This document shows positions 45,265-58,772 of a stretch of 64,000 nucleotides of DNA, piece by piece; within the stretch, counting starts at the first letter, position 1; each line of letters starts with the position of its first letter. Below the pieces are notes generated by a model that was not told where the DNA came from, ran no database searches, and saw nothing but the letters and a program-made list of their open reading frames with translations. Location of the stretch: assembly GCA_015680685.1 (NCBI GenBank), contig MNCI01004830.1:3715-67714 (forward strand). The letters are read 5' to 3'. The translations under genes were made by a program, and so were the position numbers. This stretch comes from Gnetum montanum (Eukaryota; Streptophyta; Gnetopsida; Gnetales; Gnetaceae).

Positions 45265-48200
45265 ATGGAGATGGAGATGGGTAAGGTGAAGCAAGCGTTG
45301 TTGACAGAGACCCTGACACAAGTGTTCATACCAGTGGCTGCCATTATCGGCATAGCCTTTGCACTTGTGCAGTGGTTTCTGGTTTCCCGAGTGAAGGTAT
45401 CACCTACGGCGGCCTCTGCCCCGGCGGTGTGTAGCAGCTATAGCTACGGTGCTGGAGGTGGGGGCGACAGGCTCTTGGACGATGACGAGGTGGATGAGGA
45501 CGGTGGCGATGGCCGTCAGACCGTCGCCAAATGTGCCGAGATTCAGAATGCTATCTCTGAAGGTATGTATGCTCCGTTTATGCTCTGTATGCTTAGTTTT
45601 CAGTCTTTTTGTATTAGCCTTTGATATAAGTATGTTCTTTTTGTATTAGCTTAGTGGTAACAGCCTTGACTTAGCAGGAAAAGTCTTGCTATGTAAAGTA
45701 TTATGTTTTTTTTCCCAAGGAAGAGTTGGGAAACTTGTCTCTCGAGTGCGTCCGTGGACGTAGGTAAGGATTCAATTTCGGTTGCAGGTGTAGCCGCCCA
45801 GTATACTAGTTTTGGAAAGTCTGGCGTCTCAGTTCTGGACATTTGTCGTCAGTAATAATAATAATCGTAATTTTCGTCATTATGTACCAACTCTGTTTTC
45901 TTGTGGCAGAGGCGCTTTGGCGTATATCGGAAACCAATTTTTTGTTTTCCTGTGTTTTTTTTTGTGCTCGTTTTCGTTGTTTTATTTTGCCGCTTGACGA
46001 CATTTTATTTTATTCGCATTGTGTTCCTGGTAGAAAGGCATATCAGACGTTCAAGTCGCAAATTTGGGGCTGTGAATTTTCTTAATGATATTTGTAAGGC
46101 TATATATTTTTATTTTTTAATATTAAATTCAGATAATTTAAAGACGATGAAATTTCAATTTTTATCGTTACATTTCTGTGCCGTTTCCGTGCTATTTTCA
46201 TCATGGACTTTAATCACGCTTTGTTTCCTTGTGATTACCCAAACATAGCAGGGGAAATGTCTTGAAGGAATTCCAAGATTTTGTTTATAATTTCTTTTGC
46301 CTGATGTTACAGCATTTCTGCTGGCGTGAATCGTAGTTCTTGAGTGAGCAATTTTTTGTTTGGTGTTGGGTTTGCTTACTCAGGTTTTCGTTTTTTATAT
46401 GTTAATCCTTTTAATTGTGGAGCTGTAATAATATCTGTCAGGGTTCAGTTTCAGTTTCAAAATTTTCTATGACAAAGAAACCTAAAGGCCTGTAATATAT
46501 AATAGTTGCAGGGGAAATTCTCTTTACAGAAGTTATCCAGCAAAGGATGTCAACAACAGAGTCCCTAGATTTAACGAATGTTGCAAAAACTACTCGTAGA
46601 AGCTTGGCCTTTTAGATTATAGAGGTTACGCCTATCTAGTTGCTCTAATATACAAGATGGGTTGGCTTTCTATTTCAAATAATGTCCGCAGAAACTTTGC
46701 ATTGCATCCAGATGGTTGAAAACTAGTAATTTCGATGTTGATATTGTGGCAGGGGCTACTTCGTTTCTGTTCACGGAGTACAGATACCTTGGAATTTTCA
46801 TGGTGTGCTTTGGGGTGATCATTTTCTTATTTCTGGGTTCAGTGCAATCATTCAGTACCAAGCCTCGGTCATGCACTTACGATAAAACCAAAATGTGCAA
46901 ACCTGCACTGGCCAATGCAGTATTCAGCACAATAGCATTTGTGCTTGGTGCACTAACCTCTGTTCTTTCTGGTTATCTTGGCATGAAAATTGCAACATAT
47001 GCTAATGCAAGAACAACACTGGAAGCCAGAAAAGGTGTGGGTAAGGCATTCATTACGGCGTTCAGATCAGGGGCTGTAATGGGATTTTTGCTGGCAGCAA
47101 ATGGATTGTTGGTGCTCTTCATATCCATCAATGTGTTCAGGATCTACTACGGAGATGACTGGGAAGGTCTTTTTGAGGCCATTACTGGCTATGGGCTTGG
47201 CGGTTCTTCCATGGCTCTGTTTGGACGAGTGGGTGGAGGAATTTACACCAAAGCAGCCGACGTTGGAGCTGATCTCGTTGGAAAAGTGGAGCAGAACATA
47301 CCAGAAGACGACCCCCGAAACCCTGCTGTGAGTATCAGATCCAGAACCACACCTCAAAAATGGTTTCAATTATAATTCATGGTTAACTGTTATTAAAACT
47401 AGGGGTTATTATTTGGGGTAAGGGTAAGGTGATTGTTTGTTAAGTCTAGGTTAAAGCCTAGGCAGAGTTACTTGGATAGAGATTAGGCATTTCCTCATCC
47501 ATGGACCTCGGGATGTGCTTTGGCAGGATAAGCATTGAGCCTCCGAGGTAACACCTCTGAATGAGTATTGAGCCTCCGAGGTAACACCTCTGAATGAGTA
47601 TTGAGCCTCACAAGTAATGATCTTTGTGCTTTATGCCATCCACAGAGCCTCTAGGCATTAGGCACACTTTGACACCACCTTGACAAACTGAACATTGAGC
47701 CTTCTCTGAGTAATGGCCCCTTTCTTTCTTTATTAGTTATTGTTAAAACTGAAGTTGTTTAACTCCCCTGGTTTTTTGGTGTGTCTTCAGGTTATAGCAG
47801 ATAACGTGGGAGATAATGTTGGAGACATTGCAGGAATGGGTTCGGATTTATTTGGTTCATATGCAGAATCATCTTGTGCTGCTCTTGTTGTAGCATCGAT
47901 TTCCTCTTTTGGCAACAATCATGATTTCACTTCCATGTGCTATCCTTTGCTTATCAGTTCAATGGGTATTATAGTCTGCTTGATTACCACGTTATTTGCC
48001 ACCGATTTCTTCGAAATCCGGGACGTCAAACAAATTGAACCTTCTTTGAAGAAACAGCTGATAATTTCTACGGTGCTGATGACGGTTGGAATTGCCGTTG
48101 TAAGCTTGATTGCATTGCCACCCAAATTCCACATCTACAATTTTGGAGCATCAAAATCAGTCAAGAACTGGTAGGACGTCTGCCTCTCATTGGTTTGGTT

Positions 48201-50365
48201 TATGGAAACTCAAGTGGAATTTTTTACTTACCTCCATTAATGCCCTGTTGGATCCTAGAGCAGTTTCAGAATTCCTTTCAGGAATTTTAAAAAAATCCAT
48301 AGCTTGCCATGAGAAGGCTTTTATTATACTATACGTGTAATGCTTCTTGTTTCACAGGGAACTCTTTTTCTGCGTGGGTGTTGGATTATGGGCAGGGCTT
48401 GTCATTGGTTACGTCACAGAATACTTCACTAGCAATGCTTACAGGTGAGTATCATCTTATCTCAACTAAACCAGATCGGTTACATGAATTCTCTTTAACT
48501 ATGAGCCTCTCTGAAGAACTAGATAGGTTATTTGTTTAAATATCAAGCACGGTAACCATGCAACGCAATGCAGTCCTGTTCAAGAAGTTGCTCAGTCCTG
48601 CAAAACCGGAGCAGCCACTAATGTGATATTCGGCCTGGCGTTGGGATACAAATCTGTTATAATTCCCATCTTTGCAATCGCAATTGCCATATATGTGAGT
48701 TTCAAATTGGCTGCCATGTATGGAATCGCAGTCGCAGCCTTGGGAATGCTGAGCACAATTGCAACTGGTTTGGCTATTGATGCGTATGGTCCTATCAGTG
48801 ACAATGCCGGTGGCATTGCTGAAATGGCTGGCATGAGCCACAAGATCCGTGAGAGAACGGATGCCCTTGATGCTGCAGGAAATACTACAGCCGCTATTGG
48901 GAAGGTAAAATGCTCAATCAATGCTGTTTTTCACCCTTAAAAAAATTCTAATGTTTCAAGTATGGTCCTTAAAATTGGAACTGTAAAATGCTGTATCAAT
49001 GCTGTTTTTCACCCTTAAAAAAATTATAATGTTTCAAGTATGCTCCTTAAAATTGGAACTGAAAAATGATGCTGCATCAATGCTGTTTTTCGCTGATATA
49101 ATGTTTCACAAGTATTCTCTTAAATTGAAACTGAATTTTTACTTGCATTCATGAAAACTCTTTCAGATCTTTCAAACAATGATGCTACATCAATGCTATT
49201 TTTCATCCATATAATGTTTCAAAAGTATTCTTCTTAAAATTAAAACGGAAACTAAATTTTTACTCACATTCACATTCTCTGAAACCTTTCTGGATCTTTC
49301 AGATAATGATGCACCCATATAATGTTTCACAAGTACTCTCCTTATAACCGAAGTGAATTTTCATTTACCTTCACGGAGTTCCTTATGGGTCTATCAAACC
49401 ATAGAGATTTCTTATTCATAATTCAACATTACTCACTAAAATCTTATGATATAGGTTTTTCATGCCATAAGTCTTACTGCATGTAAAATTGCTGCAATCA
49501 GGGTTTTGCTATTGGTTCAGCTGCATTAGTGTCTCTTGCACTGTTCGGAGCTTTTGTCAGCCGAGCTGCCATTACCAAAGTTAATGTGCTGACACCCAAA
49601 GTCTTTATCGGTTTAATAGTTGGGGCTATGCTACCCTACTGGTTTTCGGCCATGACAATGAAGAGTGTGGGCAGCGCTGCATTGAAAATGGTGGAGGAAG
49701 TTCGCAGGCAATTCAAATACATTCCAGGATTGATGGAAGGAACCACCAAACCAGACTATGCCACATGTGTCAAAATATCAACAGACGCTTCTCTCAAAGA
49801 AATGGTTCCTCCTGGGGCTCTGGTAATGCTGACCCCTCTCATCGTAGGAATTCTGTTCGGAGTTGAGACACTGTCTGGAGTATTAGCCGGTGCTCTTGTC
49901 TCTGGTGTGCAGGTAGGTGCTTGCAATTTTGGATTTCCTTTAAATTTCTGCATAATTGTTGATCTTTAGATTTGATGAAAGATCATTTATCCTCTGAATA
50001 TATCCTTCTTTCTGTTGAAAAAGGTTGCCATATCAGCTTCCAACACCGGTGGTGCTTGGGACAATGCTAAGAAATTCATTGAGGTATATATCCATAGAAC
50101 AATTACTGTACATTTCTATTGAAAGTCTACAAATTCAATAAAATATATGTATTTCATGCAGGCTGGGGCCTCCAAAGCTGCCAGGGAGCTTGGACCCAAA
50201 GGATCTGATGCTCACAAAGCTGCTGTAATTGGGGATACAATTGGGGATCCATTGAAAGATACATCAGGACCATCACTCAACATCCTAATCAAACTTATGG
50301 CAGTAGAATCATTGGTGTTTGCACCCTTCTTTGCTGCTCATGGCGGATTGCTTTTCAAGATATAA
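45265..50365 (+). CDS. VHP1: Vacuolar H+-pyrophosphatase, type I (K+-stimulated)
   Basis: Hydrolyses cytosolic pyrophosphate to pump protons into the vacuole. Exons: 45265-45562, 46753-47327, 47791-48170, 48358-48444, 48574-48904, 49502-49912, 50024-50083, 50162-50365. All introns are GT-AG and phases agree, giving 781 residues (Arabidopsis AVP1 has 770 and the same exon number). Motifs: DVGADLVGK at 269-277, the acidic DNVGDNVGD at 295-303, [11 protein letters not shown] around 701-711 and [15 protein letters not shown] around 737-751; these hold the pyrophosphate/Mg-binding Asp and Lys of the family. The residue after GNTT (553) is Ala, the mark of K+-dependent enzymes; type II has Lys. Multiple membrane segments are evident. 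An acidic, Gly-rich cytosolic or luminal loop (about 50-90) is the most divergent part. No stop or frameshift, so it is probably functional. It is the only intact gene here. Confidence 0.96.
47531..47615 (+). repeat. 33-base tandem repeat in V-PPase intron 2
   Basis: Units at 47531 and 47564 (ATTGAGCCTCCGAGGTAACA core) are nearly identical, and a partial third unit runs to about 47615. Confidence 0.85.
48905..49370 (+). repeat. Degenerate tandem repeat filling V-PPase intron 5
   Basis: The first two units (from 48906 and about 48983, period about 77-78) are almost identical. Three later units are longer and more diverged, all with CAATGCTGTTTTTC or TATAATGTTTCA cores. The first unit starts at the splice donor, GTAAAATGCT, and the second unit repeats it as TGTAAAATGCT. 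Confidence 0.75.
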
Positions 50366-50379
50366 CATGTATGCCACTC

Positions 50380-50385
50380 AATAAA
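50380..50385 (+). terminator. Poly(A) signal of the V-PPase gene
   Basis: AATAAA lies 15 bases after the stop codon. Plant 3' ends are often this loosely defined, and the 3' UTR probably extends some 100-250 bases further. Confidence 0.45.
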
Positions 50386-50399
50386 AGCTGCTGATGCTA

Positions 50400-53300
50400 C
50401 TACTGCTGCTGTTATTTTGACCGTAGATTAGTGGCCAATCTTTTATCCCTGTGATCACCTCAGCACTGTGAGGGCGAATAATGGTTTTTTTGGTTTCTCA
50501 ACTCAGTTGCAAAACTGGCCTTGCATGAGCTATTTCACTTTCAAATCAAGTTTTGTATCTCCAACCCAGTTTTTCAAAATGATTTTATGCGTATTACTAT
50601 GTGGTATCATAATTATTTTCTCAAATCGCTCTCTTGTTTTTTTTTAGCTCGGATCAGGGGTACCTTTTGTGTTCTTACCATGATTTCTTTGAAGGGACTA
50701 GTTGTTTCTTTAAGTTAGAAGATACGGGTTCGAGGTTTACAAAAAGCACATATCTGGGTGAGGAAGAAGAATACAGTACTATGTTTGATCATGAGCCCAC
50801 CACCTGAATCATTCGCTGGTCAGCCTCGGACAGAAGCAATTTTTTTTAGATGCCTCCGTTCATATTCTGTTACGCGAATATTCCAGGTCCCAACTGCTTT
50901 GGGAAGCACGAGCGAATATTCTCGAAGCGCCACCTCAGCTCGGCTCGACAAAGAGACGTTATTTGGCGTAGCTTTGCGACCTTTTTTCAATCGAAAACAC
51001 AAAGTCATGTATATCAACAAAAGTTAGCTAGCATTAGTGGGCACAAGGCCTTGAGCTTAATAAAGAGGCGATTGCAGATCGTGGTATTTATCGTATGTTA
51101 GGGCATCATTAAGCTAAAGTGCAGCTAGGAACATGACACCAGGAAGGGAGTCAATAGCGTGAGGTAGGTGGTGGCAACCAAAAAGGCCAACTAGGTTGTT
51201 AGAGGCCTAAAATTTGTATGTAGTGGTCATTAATGTAATGTTGTTTGGAGCATGGTCATTAGTGTGGTTGTTGAAGGAAGAGCACAAAGACTTCCTTAGT
51301 TCATCTTTAATGCAATGCTGCTAGCACATGCATTTTTTATGGCTATCTTCCATTATGCTTACATGTCCTTGGATCCCACCCTTGCCAAACAATGCATATA
51401 TTTTTTATTATTTTAGTCCTTTGTCATGTTTACTACATTTGTTGCTTACAATGTGGGGTATAGAAAATGTGTTTGAAATTTACGATTTGGTGTCCCCATG
51501 ACATAGAGCTCAACTTTAGAAGCTTATAGATATGAAACGGTTGAAATTAGGTTGATTGATCGCTATATATGGCTCTTAGAAGGCTCTAGGCTCTCAAAAA
51601 TGCAAAAACTCTCTTCTTCTTTGAACCAAAATGGCAAAAAATGGCCAAGTCTCTGCACATATATATAGGGGTTTTATATTGTGTCAACGCTAATGCATTG
51701 ATAAAGGATGATGTGTTGAAAATTTTTTGCTCTATTTTTGCAAATTTTGAAGCAAACAAAGGGTTGATTAAGAGCCATAGGTAGGGTTTAGACAAGAGCA
51801 TACTATGGTAAGACTCAATTAGAAGTTCATAAGATTATGAAAGCATAAACATCGTGAATAGAAATTACGACATATGAGGTTGATGCGAAGATGAACTAAA
51901 AATGATGATGAATTTATCTTAGGAGTTGCAACTTAATGTTTTGGACATGTGGACATGGTTTATAGACTAGATGTTCAAAAGATATACAAGTGTATCCTCC
52001 TTAAAGCAGGTTCCAGCCTTTTATGTTATTGTATAACTACCTCACAATGTGTCTGTAGGAACATTGAAAATCAAATGTTGATCTAGTTTATATATCACAC
52101 CTACACAACTAATGCCTTTGGAATCTTGTAGTATACTAAACAAAAGCATCCAGCAACCAATTACATGTAGTAGTGAGGTGATCAAAGGAATAAGAAGGGA
52201 TTGCAGAGATAGAGATGGAAGATGTTTTATCATATCCACAATAAGTCCTTGTGTTTAATGTAACTAAAGTGGCCATCATACCTATCCATCCAAGTTTTAG
52301 GCCAAGTCCATGCCTTTACCAATGACATCGAATTGCATCATCCTAAACTTACAACCATAGGATCACCACAGCCACATGAAAACATCACTACTCAACTAAA
52401 GAAAACGAAGAAACACTTCTGATTAATTAATTACTTAAACATTAAGATTTGAGAAAACTTTACCATTTGTTAGAAAGGTGCCTTTAGGCACAAGTAATAC
52501 GTCTTTCCAACCCCATAGTCAATGCTAGTCCCATCAAAGGAGTGCCTTTAGGTATGGGTAACATGTCTTTCCAATGGTACCCTAAGAATCATTTTCTTTC
52601 TGTAAATTAATTAATTAATGATTGTGCTTTTCTTATCAAAGGACTACCTTCAAGCATGGGTAACATGTCTTTCTAGTGACATGGTAAGGTAACACTTATT
52701 TGAAAGCATGCTTCCATCAAAATTAGAACATAAGTAATGACATCAACACATGGAGTAGTAAGACCCATAGAGAAAGCACAAAGAATTAATCAGTCCCCTT
52801 AATGTCACATCCTTTTCCATTTCCTCTTAGTTCTACTCCCTTTTTTCAAGGTATAAATATCATGAGTTAATTTTAGTTTTGATGTGAGAAGGACCATATT
52901 ACTTCCATGATGAAGATCTCTTATTTCTAGAAACTGGAGGGATGGTTGGCATGGTCTCATTACTTTACACAATTACTTACCATAGGACATTATCTAAACA
53001 ACAAAGTTGACCTATACATCAATGACAATTTTTATTAATGCAAAATGAAAAATCAAAATAGAAAGTTTGAAATATAAAATGACTCAAAGATAAAAGAAAA
53101 AAAATTATAAAAGAAAGTAGAAAATTACAAGAGATAGAAAACATATAAAGAACTAAGAAAATGAAAAGAAATTTTAAAACAAAAAGGTAAAAAACCAAGT
53201 CCTCATAGGATATCATATTGAATGGGCAACTTTCCCATGATTAAGTTGTGAGGTGGAGATATAAAAAATCCAACAAGCTTTACCATTGGTTGAGGTATTG

Positions 53301-53700
53301 TTAGAGTTACTAGCTACCTAGAAATTCTTAAATAGTTTGACTAGTTACATGTTAACCAAAATCAGCTTATCTAGGCAATCATGATGTTAGATTTTCATGG
53401 TGTCTAAATGGAAAATGGAGTGGATAACGTAGGGTCTTTTACACAACATTTGAAATTTTGTTCATTAGGATACATGTATGAGGTTCTACTTAAAAATCCA
53501 CTTGTTGTATCCTAATGTCATGATGTTGTTTGGTATATGCCTTGTGCACTTCATTCATCATAAGGGCTACTATTTTATTTTTTTCTAGCGTGTTGATGTT
53601 CATGAGGCATTCTTTTTATGTTAGACTAATGTTAAAATCAAGCTCATAGGTTATGTTGAGTATATGTAACTTTGCTTGAATGGAAAGTTTTGGTAACTTG
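50400..53700. other. Intergenic DNA downstream of V-PPase, no gene seen
   Basis: 50760-51100 is richer in GC and not obviously repeat-derived, but its ORFs show no domain. 52790-53000 resembles the D-derived patch at 26133-26574, so part of this stretch is Athila-derived on the minus strand. 53020-53210 is an A-rich low-complexity tract. Confidence 0.5.
52475..52685 (+). repeat. Three diverged spaced repeats
   Basis: Units near 52479, 52538 and 52641 share CTTTAGGTATGGGTAACATG-like cores followed by TCTTTCCA. Spacing is irregular. Confidence 0.55.
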
Positions 53701-53879
53701 TTGTATACTAACTTATAGGGGGAGTAGCCTATAGGGAATTTCCAAGTACAGTGTTAGCCCATAAGGCATTGTTGAGTTTTGTGTTCAAATCTCTCCTCTA
53801 TCTACTAATGATCCTAGTGAGGATCTACATGATTTTCATATTCATTACCTCAACTTTGTCATTTTCTTAGGGATTATAT

Positions 53880-54600
53880 TCCACCCCCAAGTGTCTCATA
53901 AGTTTCTTAAAAGTAGCACTTGCAAAATGAGTTCCATTATCAAAATAAGTGTCCTATGCACAACAAACTTGTTTATCGCATTTTGTTGAAAAAACCTAGT
54001 TGTGGTTGTGGATGTATAGTTTGTTATTGCTGTAGCCTTTTCCCATTTGATGTAATAGTCCACCGTAACTATGATGTAGGATTTCCCATTGGACATGGAT
54101 ATGATGGGACCCATGAAATTAATTTTCCAAAGATCAAAGAGTTCCAGTGGTTAGATCCATTATTTTGGATCCTCCAGCTTGGTCTTCATTTCATCATCTT
54201 GTAGACATCACTCATAGGAGTTGATAAAGTGATGTGCATCCTTGAAGATTGTGGGCCAAAAATACCCTCCCATGAGGATTTTGATGGCTATTATCCTTCC
54301 TGCATAGTGGCCTTTACAAGGTCCCTTTTGAGCATCTTAGAGAATCTTGAGTTGATCCTCATTAGGTACACATTATCACATCAATCCATCCTTGTAGGTT
54401 TTATAGAGATTTCCCTTTATCTCCATGTCCTACTTGACATGGTGAAGGAAATGTTGTTTTTTCTTCTTGTCCCATTTAATAGGAACTTTCTACATGAGTA
54501 GATATGAGAGGAAGTTTGCATAACATGTCTTGGTTACATTTGCTATTATCATTATTTCCTTTGCAAAAAAGTATTTGATTAGGAAATTGATCAGAAAGAG
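53880..54600 (-). pseudogene. Athila-like integrase relic F
   Basis: On minus, 54114-53896 reads MGPIISMSNGKSYIIVTVDYYIKW, the integrase core start as in B and C, followed by FFQQNAINKF and, after a frame change, an ATFKKLMRHLGVEYN-like stretch (about 53920-53885). The zinc-binding part upstream (54480-54130) is readable only in fragments. Element C begins close by at 54643. Confidence 0.7.
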
Positions 54601-54642
54601 GCTCTTCATCAATCTTTGATGAAGTGTCATGATTGACTACAT

Positions 54643-55544
54643 TGATGGGATGCTGTCAACACAACCCTGTCAATGGGATCTCGTTGACATGATCTTGTCA
54701 ATGTAGGGTTTGACCCATTAACATGCACTCATCAATGGGGTTTCCCATTTTGACTATAAATATGCAATCACTAGCCACATTTATGGCATAAGTCTCATAG
54801 TTGTGGCAAAGCTCTAGTAGTTTTTCCATTTGAAAGTTAGAATAATTTTCCAAGTGCTTGTTGTAGGAGTTAAAGAGTATACATATCTTTATTCAAGCAC
54901 TGTTGTACTTGAGCATTGCAGTGTGTGTGGCAATAAAGATGAGCTTTCTAATAAACCTTGCAACACTTTAAAATAGATTAATTATTTCTTTTATGCATTT
55001 AATATTTTAAGCAATTTCCTTTAATGCTTTAAGTAATTAAAGTAATTGAATTAAGCTAATTTAAGCTAAATTAAGCTAGATTAAGATAGATTAAATAACG
55101 ATTAATTAAGCACATAAGTATGACCACTTCAAGCATATAGTTGGTGCTTCGTAATCCCAGTAACACTTAATGTTTGGTAACCTAGTAGTGTTATACATGT
55201 TCAGGATGTGTACGAAAAGTGGGAACAGATCCTTATGTTAGGATTAGTTAAATGTTAGTTAGTTAGAGTAAATTAGTAATTAAATATATAATTCTTTACT
55301 TTTTATTCTTAGGCGACTTAGAACATAAAACATAAAAATGATAAAAACCATATTCCTCAGTTGCACTTAACCATACCTTTGCATTTCACAAGTGTAATTG
55401 GGAAGACAATGATTACAATGGTTAATTTCACTTCCTAGAGACCAGTGTACTTAAAAGGCTATAAGTCCATGGAATTTCACTAGATCGCATGTGAATGCTT
55501 AGTGATTTGTATGGTTGGACGTAGGGTCTACTCATCACTCATCA
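54643..55544 (+). repeat. 5' LTR of element C
   Basis: Begins TGATGGGATG and ends CTCATCACTCATCA. U3 has repeated GTCAATGGGATC/GTTGACATG/GTCAATGTAGGG units (54655-54740) then a TATA box GACTATAAATATG (54752-54764). R-U5 (AATAAAGATGAGC at about 54931) is the same type as in A and B. The start is inferred from the conserved TGATG end and lacks a second LTR for confirmation. Confidence 0.78.
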
Positions 55545-55705
55545 TTGGTGTCGTTGTTAGGGACTTGTAGTTTGATACATGTGCTATCTAGGACTTAGTG
55601 AAAATTATTTAAGATCGTTGGAATGAATTCTAAAGTCATAATCATTCAAATAATAATAATAATAATAATAATTAAAGCACATTGAATTTTTATTTTAATT
55701 CAAAA

Positions 55706-57530
55706 TGTCTTCTTCTCATAGGCATGATGAATCAAAACTGCCAATACCCTAAGAATTCAAAGTGATGTACACATCCAGATGAGTTTGTACCCGATTTCAT
55801 CTTCATCCTGCATAAGAATAAATAGCTGCAGTGGAGAGACATAAATGACAACGTTGTGTTGTCGCCTGACTGATTTGTTCTTGGGATGCTGCTCCAAGCT
55901 CTTAAGAGGTTGGACATCTAGGATCTTTACGAAGAATACATTATGTAGGACCATGACTATCAGGACTACCATCCCATGGAAACACAATGCAAAAGAGATT
56001 AGCACCATGAGAAACACCATGAAGCTATGAAGGGGAAATGGTTCACTAACCCCTTGTTCATGTTGAACCAAAAAGATAATGAAGATCCTCCCTCCAGGGA
56101 TTCTCAACATGAAGATTCTTCATCCCTTGAGTTTGGTGAAGGGGGCTTGAACCTAAACTTACAATCCACTATCAACAATCGTAGTTCAAGCAAAAGTGCA
56201 AGTCAAGTTAGGGGCTCGAGAAAGTATCATGATGACGATAAACTTGATGATTGTGATCATGACAACGGGAGAGGAGGTGGTAGACACTATGGTGGTGATA
56301 GTTCTCCTCCCTCTTTGTCCTCTTCATCTGCATCTTCTTCCTTCTCCTCTAAATCTAACCAAAACCATAGAGGACGAAACCATGATGGAGGTGAATGACA
56401 GGAAAATAATGATCATGGGTCCTACCATGAATGAAGGGGTAGTTGAGGACATCATAGGTGTCATTGAAATCATGATGATGATGAGCCTTTTCTTGCAACT
56501 CAAAGCATACTAAACGTTACAAAGGTTGTGAGAATTCTAACCAGGCATGTGAAAGATACCATAATCAAGAGGTTGGGTTTGAACAATATCCTCAATTTGA
56601 GAAGGGAGATAAATCAAATCCACAAACCCATCTTCAAGCTTTTCACAATGCTTATGCCTTGTAGAACATAGAGACCGATGGGATAAAAATCTAAGCTATT
56701 TCCTAGGACACTCATAAAAGAAGAAGAAAGTTGGTACCACTCCTTAGAGCCAAAATCAATTCATAGATGGAGTACAATGCTTGAGCTATTCAATGAAAAA
56801 TATTAAATGTACTCGAGAGTGTCCAATTTGAGAAAGCAAATCCAAGGTTGGCAATAAGAAATGCATGAACCCTTGGACGTAGACATGGGTAGGTATTATT
56901 CCCTTTTGCATAGATGTCCTAACCAGGGTTATTCTCAATGGGAGTAGCTTTGCCATATCATAGATGGGCTCCAATCAGAAACAAGGAGAACCCTTGGGGT
57001 CCATGGCCAAGGGAGATTATTAGAACCAAGGGCTCATTAGATCCAAAGGCTCATTAAGTAGGTTGCAAAAGAAGAAGAAGAGTTGAGGAAATGGGAAAGT
57101 GTTGAAGAATATAATTGAGGCCCTTCCATCAGAAAAAGGGAGGTCTAATTCTGTGATAGTGAGGGGAAGACATCACCTGATGAAGTGGTGTAGTGAAAAA
57201 TCTTGTCGATTCAAAAATTTGTTTCCAAAATTTTAGTTAAGATGGACAAAATGTGAGAATCTTTGGATAAAAAATTTCCAAACTACTCTAAAAATTGCAA
57301 AAGAATCCAAAGAGCAAGGTAGTGATTGTGATCTCAAGAGAAGAAAGGAAGCTAAATGTGCCTACCAAAGGGGTAAGGGCAAAGTTGCTATAGTAGAAGA
57401 GGTTGTGGAGTTAAAATTAGATGATGATGGTGGGTGTGGCATCTATCAATATGAATATCCTAAGGGATGTTTCCATGTTGTGTCATACTTGTAGGAATCT
57501 AGGGTGTATGCTCTGAATCCTAGGCTAGCA
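55706..57530 (+). pseudogene. Element C gag
   Basis: Starts near 55706 (MSSSHRHDESKLP). The open stretch 56027-56398 covers the hydrophilic linker. The gag core is readable in pieces (LNNILNLRREINQI, SLEPKSIHRWSTMLELFNEKY, MGRYYSLLHRCPNQGYS), and a CGIYQYEYPKGC remnant of the zinc knuckle lies at about 57435-57470 with one Cys lost. Heavily broken. Confidence 0.72.
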
Positions 57531-57739
57531 AGAAGGTAAGAACGTAAAAGATTACCTTATCCTTAAGGCAATCCCAAATAGTTTCACCAATAATAAGCTT
57601 ATTATCCAAGTGGAGCTCCACCACAGCCATATGAGTAGTATCATTAGTGGCAACACCCATAGTCATGGGGGATGCCACCATTGAGGCAGTAGTACCCTTA
57701 TAGATAGCCAGATCCATATGGGTACTATGTCCAACAACA

Positions 57740-58640
57740 CATGTCTTTGCATGATTCTTTTAGTCATGCCTCATTCGAAAATCACTACTACCCTCTAGAG
57801 TATTATAGAATTCATTCTCCATCTCTTAGAGGGGAATCCTCATATCCTTATCACCCTTCTCATCCTTTAGCACATGTCCCTCCTCCCTTAACCCAATTAT
57901 TGCCTACTCCATCCATGCAAAGTGAGATTCCCATGTAGTTGCAGCAACATAATGCTACCAAGGCTATTAACTCATAATCGGTTCCTCTACCAAGTGGTTT
58001 GGAATCCAAACCCAAAAAAAGACAATTATTCCAAACCAATAGCCCTACAAAGGCCTCACTTACTCATGCGGCTAGTCATCCTGTGTCTCCTTCATCCTTT
58101 GCATCTATTCTTTTCAATAACCCTTCAAACCAAATGCCTTCCAAGATCCACATAGTCATGTTAGCCCACATTGTATTCGATTGGATCAAGGCTAGCAACC
58201 TTCCCAAGAAAAGAGATAATCCTAGGAGTCCCCTCATCTACTTGCAAATTGCTAGCAATAAGTCATGTAAGGCTCTTCTTGATTCAGGTTCTAGTGTCAA
58301 TCTAATTTCTCACGAAATATATAAAGCTTGGAATCAATTTTCTCTCAAGAAGAGAAAATTTTTTTTAGAATTGATAGATCAGTCCATCACTATTCCCTTG
58401 GGATTAGTGGAGGACATTGTGACCATAGTTTGTGGGTGATCCTATCCTGCTGATTTCCTAGTGATCAAGGTTGATAACTACAAGGGATACTTTCCACTCG
58501 TTATGGAAAGGGCTTGGTTAATCATTATTGATGCATGAATGGAAATGGACATCAGAGATCTTTCCTTGGAAATTTCCAAGAAAAATACATTTAGAAAGTT
58601 CTAAAAGAAGAGAGTCCCATGCATCATATACATTGATATA
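57740..58640 (+). pseudogene. Element C gag tail and protease
   Basis: 58094-58439 is open in one frame and contains LLDSGSSVNLISHEIYKAWN with the aspartic-protease DSG intact, then LELIDQSITIPLGLVEDIVTIV. The next part (MERAWLIIIDA) continues after a stop at 58438-58440. Confidence 0.82.
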
Positions 58641-58772
58641 GGGTGCAACTATGTGTAGAAGTTATGGTTTATCAAAAGCACATCAATCATAGCATGCAGA
58701 TAGTGTGCAGATGAATTTAAAATCCAAAAGTACCTACATGCAGCAACCACAAAACACGAGGACACCTAGTGG

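Noticed and set aside
45650-45800. Pol III promoter or SINE in V-PPase intron 1
   Set aside because: TAGCTTAGTGGTAA and a GGATTCAATTTC box lie about 115 bases apart, too far for a normal box A/B pair; too weak to call.
50758-51101. Overlapping ORFs (up to 89 codons) downstream of V-PPase
   Set aside because: No recognisable domain, no splice or codon signal; the GC-richer base composition alone is not evidence of a gene.
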